Source of the DNA: Arthrobacter gandavensis
GTDB taxonomy: Bacteria; Actinomycetota; Actinomycetes; Actinomycetales; Micrococcaceae
Length of the DNA: 64,000 nt
Direction: 5' to 3'
Assembly (NCBI RefSeq): GCF_015355785.1
Contig: NZ_JADKYW010000006.1
Location: 124,001 to 188,000 of the forward strand
The position numbers and the translations under genes are program-made. Shown here piece after piece: positions 1 to 7,866 of the stretch. The notes beneath the pieces were generated by a model. The model was not told the origin of the DNA and made no database searches. It saw only the letters and a list, made by a program, of their open reading frames with translations. Position 1 is the stretch's first letter. Each line of letters opens with the position of its first letter.

Positions 1-372
1 AACCCCAGCACCCGCCTGGGCACGGCCACCGGGATCGTGAACATCGGCGGGTTTACTGCCTCGCTGATCTCGATGTACCTCGTGGGCCTGGTCCTCGATG
101 TCCTGCTCAACACGGGGTTCTCCGGCGGTGACCTGTATGACATGGCAGCCTTCCGCATCGCCCTGGCCGTGCAGTTCCTGGTGACGGTTGTGGGGGTGGC
201 CGGCATCCTGGCCAACCGCAGAAGGGTCCGGGCGGCCCTGGCCGATGAAGGACGGCGCCTGCCGCCGCTGCGGGATGCGCTGGCCCGGGAGCGCCGCCGC
301 CGCCGCGAGGAGCGCAGGGGCGCCGGGTCCGGGGAAGGCGGGCACTCAGCCCAGGAACCGGCAGCGGACTAG
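1..372 (+). CDS. MFS transporter, C-terminal fragment (runs off the left edge)
   Basis: The reading frame is open from base 1, so the start lies outside the window. The visible 123 residues contain two hydrophobic segments. The first has the small-residue pattern TATGIVNIGGFTASLIS, typical of the late transmembrane helices of major facilitator transporters. The second is FRIALAVQFLVTVVGVAGIL. A basic, Arg-rich cytoplasmic tail (LARERRRRREERRG) follows and ends at a TAG. The substrate cannot be judged from this piece. The family call rests on the helix style only, so it is moderately secure. Confidence 0.6.
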   Translation, partial: NPSTRLGTATGIVNIGGFTASLISMYLVGLVLDVLLNTGFSGGDLYDMAAFRIALAVQFLVTVVGVAGILANRRRVRAALADEGRRLPPLRDALARERRRRREERRGAGSGEGGHSAQEPAAD

Positions 373-493
373 CTCATTCCTCCACAGCTTCCTTCCTCCA
401 CACCGAAGCCACCATCCGGTTCTGCGGGGCCGTTGTCCCCCGAAGACAGGGTGCCGGGACCGGTGTGCCGCCCGCGGAGGCAGGCTGGTGCGC

Positions 494-1846
494 ATGAACG
501 AATCCCAGAAAGCAGGACATGCTTCCGGCGGCGCCCGGCCCGGACGCCGCCGGCCCGACCGGCCCGCCGCTGCAGGACGCGGTGGTCCGGCCCCTGATAC
601 CTCCGGAGCAGGGATGCCTGAGGTGCTGCGCGCCGGCACCCCGCAGGACATCCTGGCCTTCGTACCCCACAGCCTCGGCTTCCAGCCGCAGGAGTCGCTG
701 GTGCTCCTCGGGCTGCGCGGGACACGGCTTGGGGCGACACTTCGCCTTGACCTGCCGGGTGCGTCCTGCTCGGGGGACAGCCCAGGCCCGGACAGTCTTG
801 AGCTGCTTTCCGGCTATGTTTCCCGGGCTGCCTCGCTGCTGTCCCATGATGCGGACACAGACGGGGTGCTGGCAGTGCTCTTCACGGACCTTCCCCTGGC
901 CGAAGGCGGCCCCCCGCCCTACAGCGCCCTGATGGAAATGCTGGGCAGGGAACTGGAAGAGAACGGCCTGGTTCTGCGCGACGCCTGGCTGACGGGAAAC
1001 GGATCATGGCGCGCCTACTTCTGCACGGACGCCGCCTGCTGTCCCTGGCCCGGGCATCCGGCTGACAGGATCACCGAGAGCAGGCTCAGTGCAGAACTGG
1101 TTTATCGGGGCAGTGCCTACGCCCCCTCGCCGGGTGGTTCGCTGGACGGACCGCTGCACGTGGCCGGAATCCTGCGGACCGCTGCGCTGGATCAACGCGT
1201 TGAAGAAGTCCGCCGCCGCATGGAGGGCACGTGGGGCGCCCCTGGAGTCTTCGACGAAGTGCTCGCAGCCTGGGACCGCCGGATCTGCTCAACACCTCGG
1301 CAGGTCCCTCCCGCGTCCGATGTCCCGTATCCCGGACATGACGGGCTTGAACGGGACGCCCTGCTGCTCGCCAGCCTGGAATCCAAGCCTGTTCGGGACA
1401 CCGTCCTGGTTCTCGCTGCATCGGGACTGGCTGCCGCCGCAAACGGGGTACGTCAATGGCTGCACCCTGCACCGGAGTCGATGCCGGCAACGGGAAGCGC
1501 AGACCAGTCAGCTCCCGCCCTCGCAGGCCAGCAGTTCAGGTCCATCCTCATTGGACGCAGCCGCACCGCCCCGGACTGGGAACGGCTGGACCGCACCCAC
1601 TCAGTATTCAGTGACCTCCTGCAGCGGGCGGCAGGTGAGCCGGCTGCCGCCCTGCTGACCCTGCTGGGGTGGGTTGAGTGGGCGCGGGGACGCAGTTCCC
1701 GTGCAGAGGTCTGCCTCTCAGCAGCCCTTCGCGAGGAACCCGGATACCGCCTCGCCGCGCTGCTTCGGGAACTGCTGCGCCGGGGAGAGCTGCCGCAGTG
1801 GGCATTGTCCCCGCTGACCGCGTGGCGCGGCGGTCCGCGGACCTGA
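494..1846 (+). CDS. DUF4192 domain-containing protein
   Basis: A 450-residue protein of unknown function. The conserved start of the DUF4192 domain is visible as MPEVLRAGTPQDILAFVPHS followed by LGFQPQESLVLLGLRG, near residues 41-80. This family is found almost only in Actinobacteria. The ATG at 494 is chosen; the frame stays open upstream to 188, but that part is Arg/Pro-rich and unlike the family. A second possible start is the ATG at 614, directly at the domain boundary. The C-terminal part (residues about 360-440) is Leu/Ala-rich and helical. It precedes sigA on the same strand with a 276-bp gap, so it is probably not co-transcribed with it. Confidence 0.75.
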   Translation: MNESQKAGHASGGARPGRRRPDRPAAAGRGGPAPDTSGAGMPEVLRAGTPQDILAFVPHSLGFQPQESLVLLGLRGTRLGATLRLDLPGASCSGDSPGPDSLELLSGYVSRAASLLSHDADTDGVLAVLFTDLPLAEGGPPPYSALMEMLGRELEENGLVLRDAWLTGNGSWRAYFCTDAACCPWPGHPADRITESRLSAELVYRGSAYAPSPGGSLDGPLHVAGILRTAALDQRVEEVRRRMEGTWGAPGVFDEVLAAWDRRICSTPRQVPPASDVPYPGHDGLERDALLLASLESKPVRDTVLVLAASGLAAAANGVRQWLHPAPESMPATGSADQSAPALAGQQFRSILIGRSRTAPDWERLDRTHSVFSDLLQRAAGEPAAALLTLLGWVEWARGRSSRAEVCLSAALREEPGYRLAALLRELLRRGELPQWALSPLTAWRGGPRT

Positions 1847-2122
1847 ACGGGCCTGCAGGCCGGCGGAGGAGCAACAGGTATCCGTGTCCGGTGGTGGCAC
1901 TGTGCCAAAGCATGCGACAATGGGAACCGAGACCCGGTTGGGTTCGTGTACCTAGTGTCGTTCCATGCTTTCCGCTCACGCGGGGAATAGGAACAGGACG
2001 CGATGTGTTTCCATCAGGAACTGCGTCGCGTACAAAACACTGGTTATGGCACGGACTTGACAGGGTCATAGTGGTGTTGCCCCCATGGCGGCGCCGCAGC
2101 CCGCCGTATTGAAAGGTTTTCT

Positions 2123-3379
2123 GTGTCCGCGAGAAAGACAACTGCTGTCAAAGAGACTGACACTGTGACTGCCGAGGTTGCTGAGGCCGCGCCCGCCGCA
2201 GCCACCAAAACGGCGGCCAAATCCGCCCGCAAGCCTTCCACCCGGAAGGCACCGGCCAAGGCCTCCGCGGCAAAGACCACCGCCAAGAAGGCAACCGCGC
2301 CCGCTGAGGACGCTGAAAGCAACACCGATGAGACCGAAGCGGAGCCCACCGAGGTGGACGTTGAGGTCGTCGAGGCGGACGCTCCGGAAGCGGCGCCGAC
2401 CGGTTCCGGCTTTGTTTACTCCGACGCCGACGACGACGACGCTCCTGCCCAGCAGGTCGTCTCCGCTGGCGCTACCGCGGATCCCGTCAAGGATTACCTG
2501 AAGCAGATCGGCAAGGTTGCCCTGCTGAACGCTGAGCAGGAAGTTGACCTGGCCCTGCGCATTGAAGCGGGCCTCTACGCCGAAGAGAAGATCGCCGCGG
2601 ATCCGGACATGGATCCCAAGCTCAAGCGGGACCTGCAGCAGATCATCCACGACGGCAAGCGCGCCAAGAACCACCTGCTGGAGGCCAACCTGCGGCTCGT
2701 CGTGTCGCTGGCCAAGCGCTACACCGGCCGCGGCATGCTGTTCCTGGACCTGATCCAGGAAGGCAACCTGGGCCTGATCCGCGCTGTGGAGAAGTTCGAC
2801 TACACCAAGGGCTTCAAGTTCTCCACCTACGCCACCTGGTGGATCCGCCAGGCCATCACGCGTGCCATGGCCGACCAGGCCCGCACCATCCGTATCCCTG
2901 TGCACATGGTGGAAGTCATCAACAAGCTGGCCCGCGTCCAGCGCCAGATGCTCCAGGACCTGGGCCGCGAGCCCGCCCCGGAAGAGCTGGCACTGGAACT
3001 GGACATGACCCCCGAAAAGGTCGTTGAGGTCCAGAAGTACGGCCGTGAACCCATCTCCCTGCATACCCCCCTCGGCGAGGACGGAGACTCCGAGTTCGGT
3101 GACCTCATTGAGGACTCCGAGGCCGTTGTTCCCGCTGACGCGGTGAGCTTCACCCTTCTCCAGGAACAGCTCCACTCCGTCCTGGACACCCTGTCCGAAC
3201 GTGAAGCGGGCGTTGTTGCCATGCGCTTCGGCCTCACTGACGGCCAGCCGAAGACCCTGGACGAGATTGGCAAGGTCTACGGCGTGACCCGTGAGCGGAT
3301 CCGGCAGATCGAGTCCAAGACCATGTCCAAGCTGCGCCACCCCTCGCGTTCGCAGGTCCTGCGGGACTACCTCGACTAG
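2123..3379 (+). CDS. sigA: RNA polymerase principal sigma factor (SigA/HrdB/RpoD type)
   Basis: A 418-residue primary sigma-70 factor that directs RNA polymerase to housekeeping promoters. The first 110 or so residues are a low-complexity Ala/Lys/Glu extension ([19 protein letters not shown]) typical of actinobacterial SigA. Then come region 1.2 ([20 protein letters not shown]), region 2 ([20 protein letters not shown], then [20 protein letters not shown]), region 3, and region 4 with the helix-turn-helix [12 protein letters not shown] near the C-terminus. The start is a GTG preceded by GAAAGG about 7 bases upstream. A strong hairpin terminator follows the stop. Length and domain order are normal for the family. 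Confidence 0.97.
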   Translation: MSARKTTAVKETDTVTAEVAEAAPAAATKTAAKSARKPSTRKAPAKASAAKTTAKKATAPAEDAESNTDETEAEPTEVDVEVVEADAPEAAPTGSGFVYSDADDDDAPAQQVVSAGATADPVKDYLKQIGKVALLNAEQEVDLALRIEAGLYAEEKIAADPDMDPKLKRDLQQIIHDGKRAKNHLLEANLRLVVSLAKRYTGRGMLFLDLIQEGNLGLIRAVEKFDYTKGFKFSTYATWWIRQAITRAMADQARTIRIPVHMVEVINKLARVQRQMLQDLGREPAPEELALELDMTPEKVVEVQKYGREPISLHTPLGEDGDSEFGDLIEDSEAVVPADAVSFTLLQEQLHSVLDTLSEREAGVVAMRFGLTDGQPKTLDEIGKVYGVTRERIRQIESKTMSKLRHPSRSQVLRDYLD

Positions 3380-3422
3380 GACTCCGCAGCCCCGGCGTAC
3401 CTGGAGCCGGCGTACTACCCAA

Positions 3423-3465
3423 AAAAGGCAGTGCCCCCGCGTCGCAAGCGGGGGCACTGCCTTTT
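3423..3465. terminator. Perfect hairpin terminator after sigA
   Basis: An 18-bp perfect stem (AAAAGGCAGTGCCCCCGC at 3423-3440 and its complement at 3448-3465) encloses a 7-base loop. The arms end in AAAA/TTTT, giving a T run for the + strand and an equivalent one for the - strand. It can therefore stop sigA and possibly also the opposing transcript. Confidence 0.88.
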
Positions 3466-3547
3466 GGTCCACTTGGCAAACGCCCCTTTCCCGGATACTG
3501 CCTGGATTCCGGAACCGGTGTGCCGCCAGACCCGTGCGCGGACAGAA

Positions 3548-3578
3548 CGAAGGCCCCTCCACATCGGAGGGGCCTTCG
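3548..3578 (-). terminator. Hairpin terminator after the DUF7455 gene
   Basis: The arms CGAAGGCCCCTCC (3548-3560) and GGAGGGGCCTTCG (3566-3578) are perfectly complementary around a 5-base loop. It sits 28 bases beyond the stop of the minus-strand gene at 3607 and faces the sigA terminator. No long T run follows, so efficiency is uncertain. Confidence 0.6.
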
Positions 3579-3606
3579 CCAAGTCTTGGACTGCTGGTCT
3601 TCGGAA

Positions 3607-3828
3607 TTAGTCTTCCGGAGAAGCGGCCTTCTGGTGCAGACGATCACTCTCGTCAAGCCACTCAGACGTCAGGGGGCGAAGGTTGGCCTCCACCGCCCGT
3701 GCATGATGAGCGCAGAAAAGCAGTTCACCACCGGAGGATTCCAGTACCGCGCGCACGTAAGCCTGAGCGCCGCAGCGGTCACAGCGGTCCAGCGCATTGA
3801 GTTGACGTGTAGCAACTGCTGCTGTCAT
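3607..3828 (-). CDS. DUF7455-type small Cys/His-rich protein
   Basis: A 73-residue protein with the pattern CDRCGAQAYVRAV then LLFCAHHARA. The two CxxC-like cysteines, a third cysteine and the HH pair suggest a small zinc ribbon or treble-clef-like metal site. I recall this family (DUF7455) as a conserved actinobacterial single-domain protein encoded beside the principal sigma factor, as here. Its function is not known. The ATG start is preceded by a purine-rich AAGGAGG-type sequence on the minus strand (complement of GCCTCCTT at 3833-3840), a good ribosome-binding site. Confidence 0.75.
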   Translation of the reverse strand: MTAAVATRQLNALDRCDRCGAQAYVRAVLESSGGELLFCAHHARAVEANLRPLTSEWLDESDRLHQKAASPED

Positions 3829-4131
3829 GAGTGCCTCCTTAGGGGTGTTGATACTTCATATAACCACCTTTGACCGCCCCGCCTTTCAATTGGGGCCCGC
3901 CTTTCGCTCTGCGCGTACCAATGGGCAGCAGCTCACATCCGTTACCGGGCAGGGGCACCTCTTCCTTTTTGCCGGCCGGAAGGTTTTGGACGGGCCGGTG
4001 CTGCTGAGTCGCTGGCGGCCTCTGTCACCCGCGGGCATTAACCTTAAGGGAAGGCCGGTTTCCGCCGCCTGCCCAGCCGCAAGGCATCCGTCGCATAAGA
4101 AGGCCCTTTCCGGCCCTAGGAGTTCAGCACC
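3829..4131. other. Divergent intergenic region between the DUF7455 gene and parE
   Basis: 303 bases with no credible coding frame. It must carry the minus-strand promoter of the DUF7455 gene and the plus-strand promoter of parE. An AT-rich patch at about 3850-3866 (CTTCATATAACCACC) is a possible -10 area for the minus-strand gene. A CTAGGAG near 4116-4122 is the likely ribosome-binding site for parE. No operator was recognised. Confidence 0.5.
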
Positions 4132-6258
4132 GTGGTCCCCCTGGATACTGAGTACAACGCCCGGCACCTTTCCGTTCTGGAAGGCCTCGAGGCTGTCCGG
4201 AAGCGCCCTGGCATGTATATCGGGTCCACCGACTCCCGCGGGCTGATGCACTGTCTCTGGGAGATCATCGACAACTCCGTCGATGAAGCCCTGGCGGGGT
4301 ACGGACAGAGCATCCGGATCATCCTGCACGCGGATAACTCCGTGGAAATCCATGACGACGGCCGCGGCATTCCGGTGGACATCGAGCCCAAGACCGGGCT
4401 TTCCGGCGTTGAGGTGGTCTTCACCAAACTCCATGCCGGCGGCAAATTCGGCGGCGGCTCGTACGCAGCTTCCGGCGGACTGCACGGTGTGGGCGCCTCC
4501 GTAGTCAATGCGCTCTCATCCCGTCTGGACGTGCAGGTGGACCGTGCTGGGAAGACCTACCAGATGACCTTCCGCCGCGGCGAGCCCGGCGTATTCGCGG
4601 ACAGCGGCTCCAAGCCCACCCCTGATGCAAAGTTCACCCCGTTCCTGGACAGCAGCAAGCTAGAGGTGGTTGGCAAAGCGAAGCGCGGTGTCACCGGCAC
4701 CCGCATCCGGTACTGGGCAGACCGGCAGATCTTCACCCCGGACGCCAAGTTCTCCTATGCGGAACTTGAGGCCCGGGCACGCCAGACCTCCTTCCTGGTG
4801 CCTGGCCTGCGGATCACGCTGCGCGACGAGCGCCGCCTGCCCGGGACTCCCGGCGAAGACGGACCGGTAGAGGAGGTCTTCCAGCACGACGGCGGCATCT
4901 CCGAATTCGTTGAATTCCTCGCAGCAGATGCGCCGGTTACTGACATTTGGCGCCTGCACGGAGCCGGGAAGTTCAAGGAGTCCGTCCCGGTCCTGGACGA
5001 GCGAGGGCACAGCAAAGTCACCGAGGTTGAACGCGAGTGCGAGGTGGACATCGCCCTTCGGTGGGGGATTGGCTACGAGACCAGCATCCGCAGCTTCGTC
5101 AACATCATCTCCACACCCAAGGGCGGCACCCATCAGGCCGGTTTCGAGCAGGCGCTGCTAAAGACCTTCCGCAAGGTCATTGAGAGCAATGCCCGCAAGC
5201 TGAAGGCCGGCAACGACAAGATCGAGAAGGACGACGTTTTTGCCGGCCTTACCGCCGTGCTGACCGTCAGGCTGGCCGAACCGCAGTTCGAAGGCCAGAC
5301 CAAGGAGATCCTCGGCACGTCCGCGGTGCGGTCGATCGTGTCCAAGGTCGTCGAAAAGGAGATCTCTGCCAGGCTCAACTCAACGGCCCGCGGCGACAAG
5401 GCCCAGACGGCGCTGCTCCTGGAAAAAGTGGTGTCGGAGATGAAGTCACGTATCTCTGCCCGGGTGCACAAGGAAACCCAGCGCCGGAAGAACGCACTGG
5501 AAACCTCGTCCATGCCCGTAAAGCTGGCCGACTGCCGGATTGATGACAACGAACGGTCCGAACTCTTCATCGTGGAGGGGGACTCGGCCCTGGGCACTGC
5601 CAAACTGGCACGGTCCTCGGATTTCCAGGCGCTGCTGCCCATCCGGGGCAAGATCCTCAATGTGCAGAAGGCATCCGTCTCCGACATGCTTTCCAACGCC
5701 GAGTGCGCAGCCCTGATCCAGGTGGTGGGTGCCGGTTCCGGCCGAAGCTTCCAGCTGGATGCGGCGCGCTATGGCAAGGTGATCTTCATGACCGATGCCG
5801 ACGTCGACGGCGCGCACATCCGTACGCTGCTGCTGACCCTGTTCTTCCGGTACATGCGCCCGCTGGTTGAAGCTGGCCGGGTATATGCCGCCGTGCCGCC
5901 GCTGCACCGCGTGGAAGTCATCAACCACGGCTCCAAGGCCAACGAGATGGTTTATACGTACAGCGAGAAGGAACTCCACCAGCTGCTGGAGCGGCTGGAG
6001 AAGGAAGGCAAGCGCTACAAGGAGCCCATCCAGCGCTACAAGGGCCTGGGTGAGATGGACGCGGACCAGCTGGCCGAAACCACTATGGACCCCCGCCACC
6101 GCACGCTGCGCCGAATCCGGCTCAGCGAAGCGGAGGAAGCTGAACGCCACCTGGATGAGGCAACGTTTGAACTGCTGATGGGCAGCGATGTTGCTCCGCG
6201 CAAAGAGTTCATCATCGCCGGTGCCGCAATGCTGGACCGGGACCGCATCGACGCCTAG
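4132..6258 (+). CDS. parE: DNA topoisomerase IV subunit B (ParE, GyrB family)
   Basis: A 708-residue type IIA topoisomerase ATPase subunit that drives ATP-dependent strand passage with ParC, decatenating chromosomes. The N-terminal GHKL ATPase is clear: LWEIIDNSVDEAL (Asn/Glu of the N box), DDGRGIPV and GGLHGVGASVVNALS. The TOPRIM domain follows with EGDSALGTAKLARSSDF, LLPIRGKILNVQKA and MTDADVDGAHIRTLLL. The EGDSALGTAK variant differs from the EGDSAGGSAK usual in GyrB, which favours a topo IV assignment. The start is GTG with a CTAGGAG site upstream. Its partner subunit A lies 15.7 kb away on the opposite strand (21971-24460), not adjacent as in many bacteria. Confidence 0.92.
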   Translation: MVPLDTEYNARHLSVLEGLEAVRKRPGMYIGSTDSRGLMHCLWEIIDNSVDEALAGYGQSIRIILHADNSVEIHDDGRGIPVDIEPKTGLSGVEVVFTKLHAGGKFGGGSYAASGGLHGVGASVVNALSSRLDVQVDRAGKTYQMTFRRGEPGVFADSGSKPTPDAKFTPFLDSSKLEVVGKAKRGVTGTRIRYWADRQIFTPDAKFSYAELEARARQTSFLVPGLRITLRDERRLPGTPGEDGPVEEVFQHDGGISEFVEFLAADAPVTDIWRLHGAGKFKESVPVLDERGHSKVTEVERECEVDIALRWGIGYETSIRSFVNIISTPKGGTHQAGFEQALLKTFRKVIESNARKLKAGNDKIEKDDVFAGLTAVLTVRLAEPQFEGQTKEILGTSAVRSIVSKVVEKEISARLNSTARGDKAQTALLLEKVVSEMKSRISARVHKETQRRKNALETSSMPVKLADCRIDDNERSELFIVEGDSALGTAKLARSSDFQALLPIRGKILNVQKASVSDMLSNAECAALIQVVGAGSGRSFQLDAARYGKVIFMTDADVDGAHIRTLLLTLFFRYMRPLVEAGRVYAAVPPLHRVEVINHGSKANEMVYTYSEKELHQLLERLEKEGKRYKEPIQRYKGLGEMDADQLAETTMDPRHRTLRRIRLSEAEEAERHLDEATFELLMGSDVAPRKEFIIAGAAMLDRDRIDA

Positions 6259-6276
6259 CGGGCCGTTCCCGGCCGG

Positions 6277-7251
6277 CTATCCGTGAATCAGGCCGGGGGC
6301 GAACAGCAGCACCGTGGGGACGGCCAGCAGCAGTACGGCAGCGGCCTGGATGAGGATGCTGGCCCAGCGGGACAGCGGCGGCTGCGGTGTGAGCAAACGG
6401 CTGAGCCGGGCTGCCATTCCGGTTTCGTCCTCCCTGCCGCCGCCGGCAACGACGGGAACCGAGGAACCTGGTAGGCCGGAGGACGGGTCACCGACGGCGC
6501 CGGAGGCAGAACCGACGATTGCCACCGCACGGACCAGGGTTGGGCGGTCCACCTTCTTCAGTGCCTCGTCGTCAGCCAGCATCTCAATCAGTTCGTTCAC
6601 GGACCGCTGCGCGAGCTGTGAGGTGGGCAGCCACGGTAGGGCCGCCCGCCAGGCGGCAAACGCCCACAGCAGCAGGTGGTGGTGCTGGCTGAGGTGTGCC
6701 TTCTCATGCGTCAGCACACCGGAGAGCTCTTCCTCGGAGAGGATATCCATCAGTCCGTCCGAAAGGACGGTGACCGAGTGCGCCCCGCCCGGAAGGCAGT
6801 ATGCAACAGGTGAGGGATGGGGGATGACGAGCGTTGCCGGTGTGTTCAGCGAGGGGGAACTAAGGAGATTCAGCATGTCCCGGTGGCGGCGCCTACCGGA
6901 GACTATGCGGTAGTAGGTGAGCAGCAGCGTGAAGACAAGATGCACAGTCAGCAGAACGGCCGCGCTGATCGCAAACACGTGGACCAGGCCCAGTGCTTCG
7001 ACGGACTGCCGCTGCAGCAGGATGTTCCAAAGGCCCGTGAGGCCCTGGCCAAGGTTGTCCGCGATCGGCTCCAGTCCCCAGGTCAGCATGGCGCCGATCA
7101 TGGACAGCCCGCCGGCCAGGGCGATCGACTGCCACAGCACCATGGCGGTGAACGGTGACCGTGCCGTCCACCTGGCGCGTGAGAGCAAAACCGGCACCGG
7201 CCAGGCGAGGATTACCGCAAGTGCAGCGAGAAAGTAGGAGGCCCAGAACAT
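6277..7251 (-). CDS. M56-family membrane metallopeptidase (BlaR1-like, no sensor domain)
   Basis: A 324-residue polytopic membrane protein. Several hydrophobic helices (residues about 1-25, 35-60, 90-115 and the last 30) surround a cytoplasmic loop with the gluzincin motif HEKAHLSQHH, an HExxH zinc site, around residue 190. Further downstream is ELIEMLADDEALKK, which probably supplies the third ligand. M56 enzymes of this type cleave or relieve BlaI-family repressors in response to a membrane signal. It lies directly downstream of the BlaI-type gene (20-bp gap, same strand), as is usual for the pair. There is no penicillin-binding sensor domain, so the signal is unlikely to be a beta-lactam by the BlaR1 route. 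Confidence 0.85.
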   Translation of the reverse strand: MFWASYFLAALAVILAWPVPVLLSRARWTARSPFTAMVLWQSIALAGGLSMIGAMLTWGLEPIADNLGQGLTGLWNILLQRQSVEALGLVHVFAISAAVLLTVHLVFTLLLTYYRIVSGRRRHRDMLNLLSSPSLNTPATLVIPHPSPVAYCLPGGAHSVTVLSDGLMDILSEEELSGVLTHEKAHLSQHHHLLLWAFAAWRAALPWLPTSQLAQRSVNELIEMLADDEALKKVDRPTLVRAVAIVGSASGAVGDPSSGLPGSSVPVVAGGGREDETGMAARLSRLLTPQPPLSRWASILIQAAAVLLLAVPTVLLFAPGLIHG

Positions 7252-7271
7252 GCGGGGCGCAGACCGGGGGC

Positions 7272-7652
7272 CTAGGCGCCGTCGAGCAGCCTGCGCAGGG
7301 TTTGCGCTTCGGTTGCCGAGACGGAACCGACGAAGCGGGCCAGCACCGCTTCACGGTCGTTGGCCGAGCCGAGAACCTCGTGCATCAGCTCGGCGGTGTG
7401 TTCGGCGCGGGTGGTCACCGCGCGGTAGCGGTGCGGGCGGATATCGCGTTCACGCGCCACGAGGGCCTTCTTTTCGAGCCGGGAAAGCACGGTCAGGACC
7501 GTGGTCACGGCCAGTCCTTTGGCGTCCGGGCGGCCGGCATCGTTCTGGGCCAGCCGTTCGCGGAGTTCGTTGGCGGTTAAAGCCTGGGGTGCCTCCCAGA
7601 GGAGGTCCATCATCGCCCGCTCAAGCTCTCCGAGAGTCGCCATAGTCCGCAT
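7272..7652 (-). CDS. BlaI/MecI/CopY-family transcriptional repressor
   Basis: A 126-residue winged-helix repressor. LGELERAMMDLLWEA begins the domain and TANELRERLAQ plus LAVTTVLTVLSRLEKKALV form the helix-turn-helix. The C-terminal third (AEHTAELMHEVL) is the helical dimerisation part. It is followed by the M56 protease gene, which is expected to inactivate it. It is divergent from cydA, and the shared 214-bp intergenic region carries three copies of TCTAC-N5-GTAGA, its most likely operators. The size is normal for the family. The target beyond itself is inferred from position. Confidence 0.9.
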   Translation of the reverse strand: MRTMATLGELERAMMDLLWEAPQALTANELRERLAQNDAGRPDAKGLAVTTVLTVLSRLEKKALVARERDIRPHRYRAVTTRAEHTAELMHEVLGSANDREAVLARFVGSVSATEAQTLRRLLDGA

Positions 7653-7768
7653 CTTCCTTTGTTTTCGGTTCCTGTCCGGGAGGTCGCCCCGGGCCGGTTT
7701 GTCCCGGCCGCTTGCGCCGGAGCCGGCTGCGTCGGGATGCTTAACAATACCGAGATTCAGGGAAGTTC

Positions 7769-7841
7769 TCTACATCACGTAGAAACATGTCGCCAAGGTG
7801 TTCTACGATGCGTAGAAGAAGGTTTTCTACGGCCTGTAGAA
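7769..7841. promoter_or_regulatory. Three tandem palindromic operators (TCTAC-N5-GTAGA) between the BlaI-type gene and cydA
   Basis: Three inverted repeats share TCTAC-N5-GTAGA. The sites are 7769-7783 (TCTACATCACGTAGA), 7801-7817 (TTCTACGATGCGTAGAA) and 7825-7841 (TTCTACGGCCTGTAGAA). Centres are 33 and 24 bases apart. The dyad resembles the TACA/TGTA-type sites of BlaI/CopY-family repressors. The most cydA-proximal site is only 26 bases from the cydA start, well placed to block transcription. That the neighbouring BlaI-like protein binds here is inference. Confidence 0.75.
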
Positions 7842-7866
7842 CATTGACATAGCTAAGGACCTGCAC

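Noticed and set aside
2057-2062. TTGACA upstream of sigA as a -35 box
   Set aside because: No acceptable -10 hexamer lies 16-19 bases downstream; promoter position left open.
2066-3562. 498-codon minus-strand frame across sigA
   Set aside because: Antisense shadow; it would run through the sigA terminator hairpin and has no family signature.
7844-7849. TTGACA just upstream of cydA as a -35 box
   Set aside because: A -10 at normal spacing would fall inside the cydA coding sequence, so this is unlikely to be the cydA promoter.
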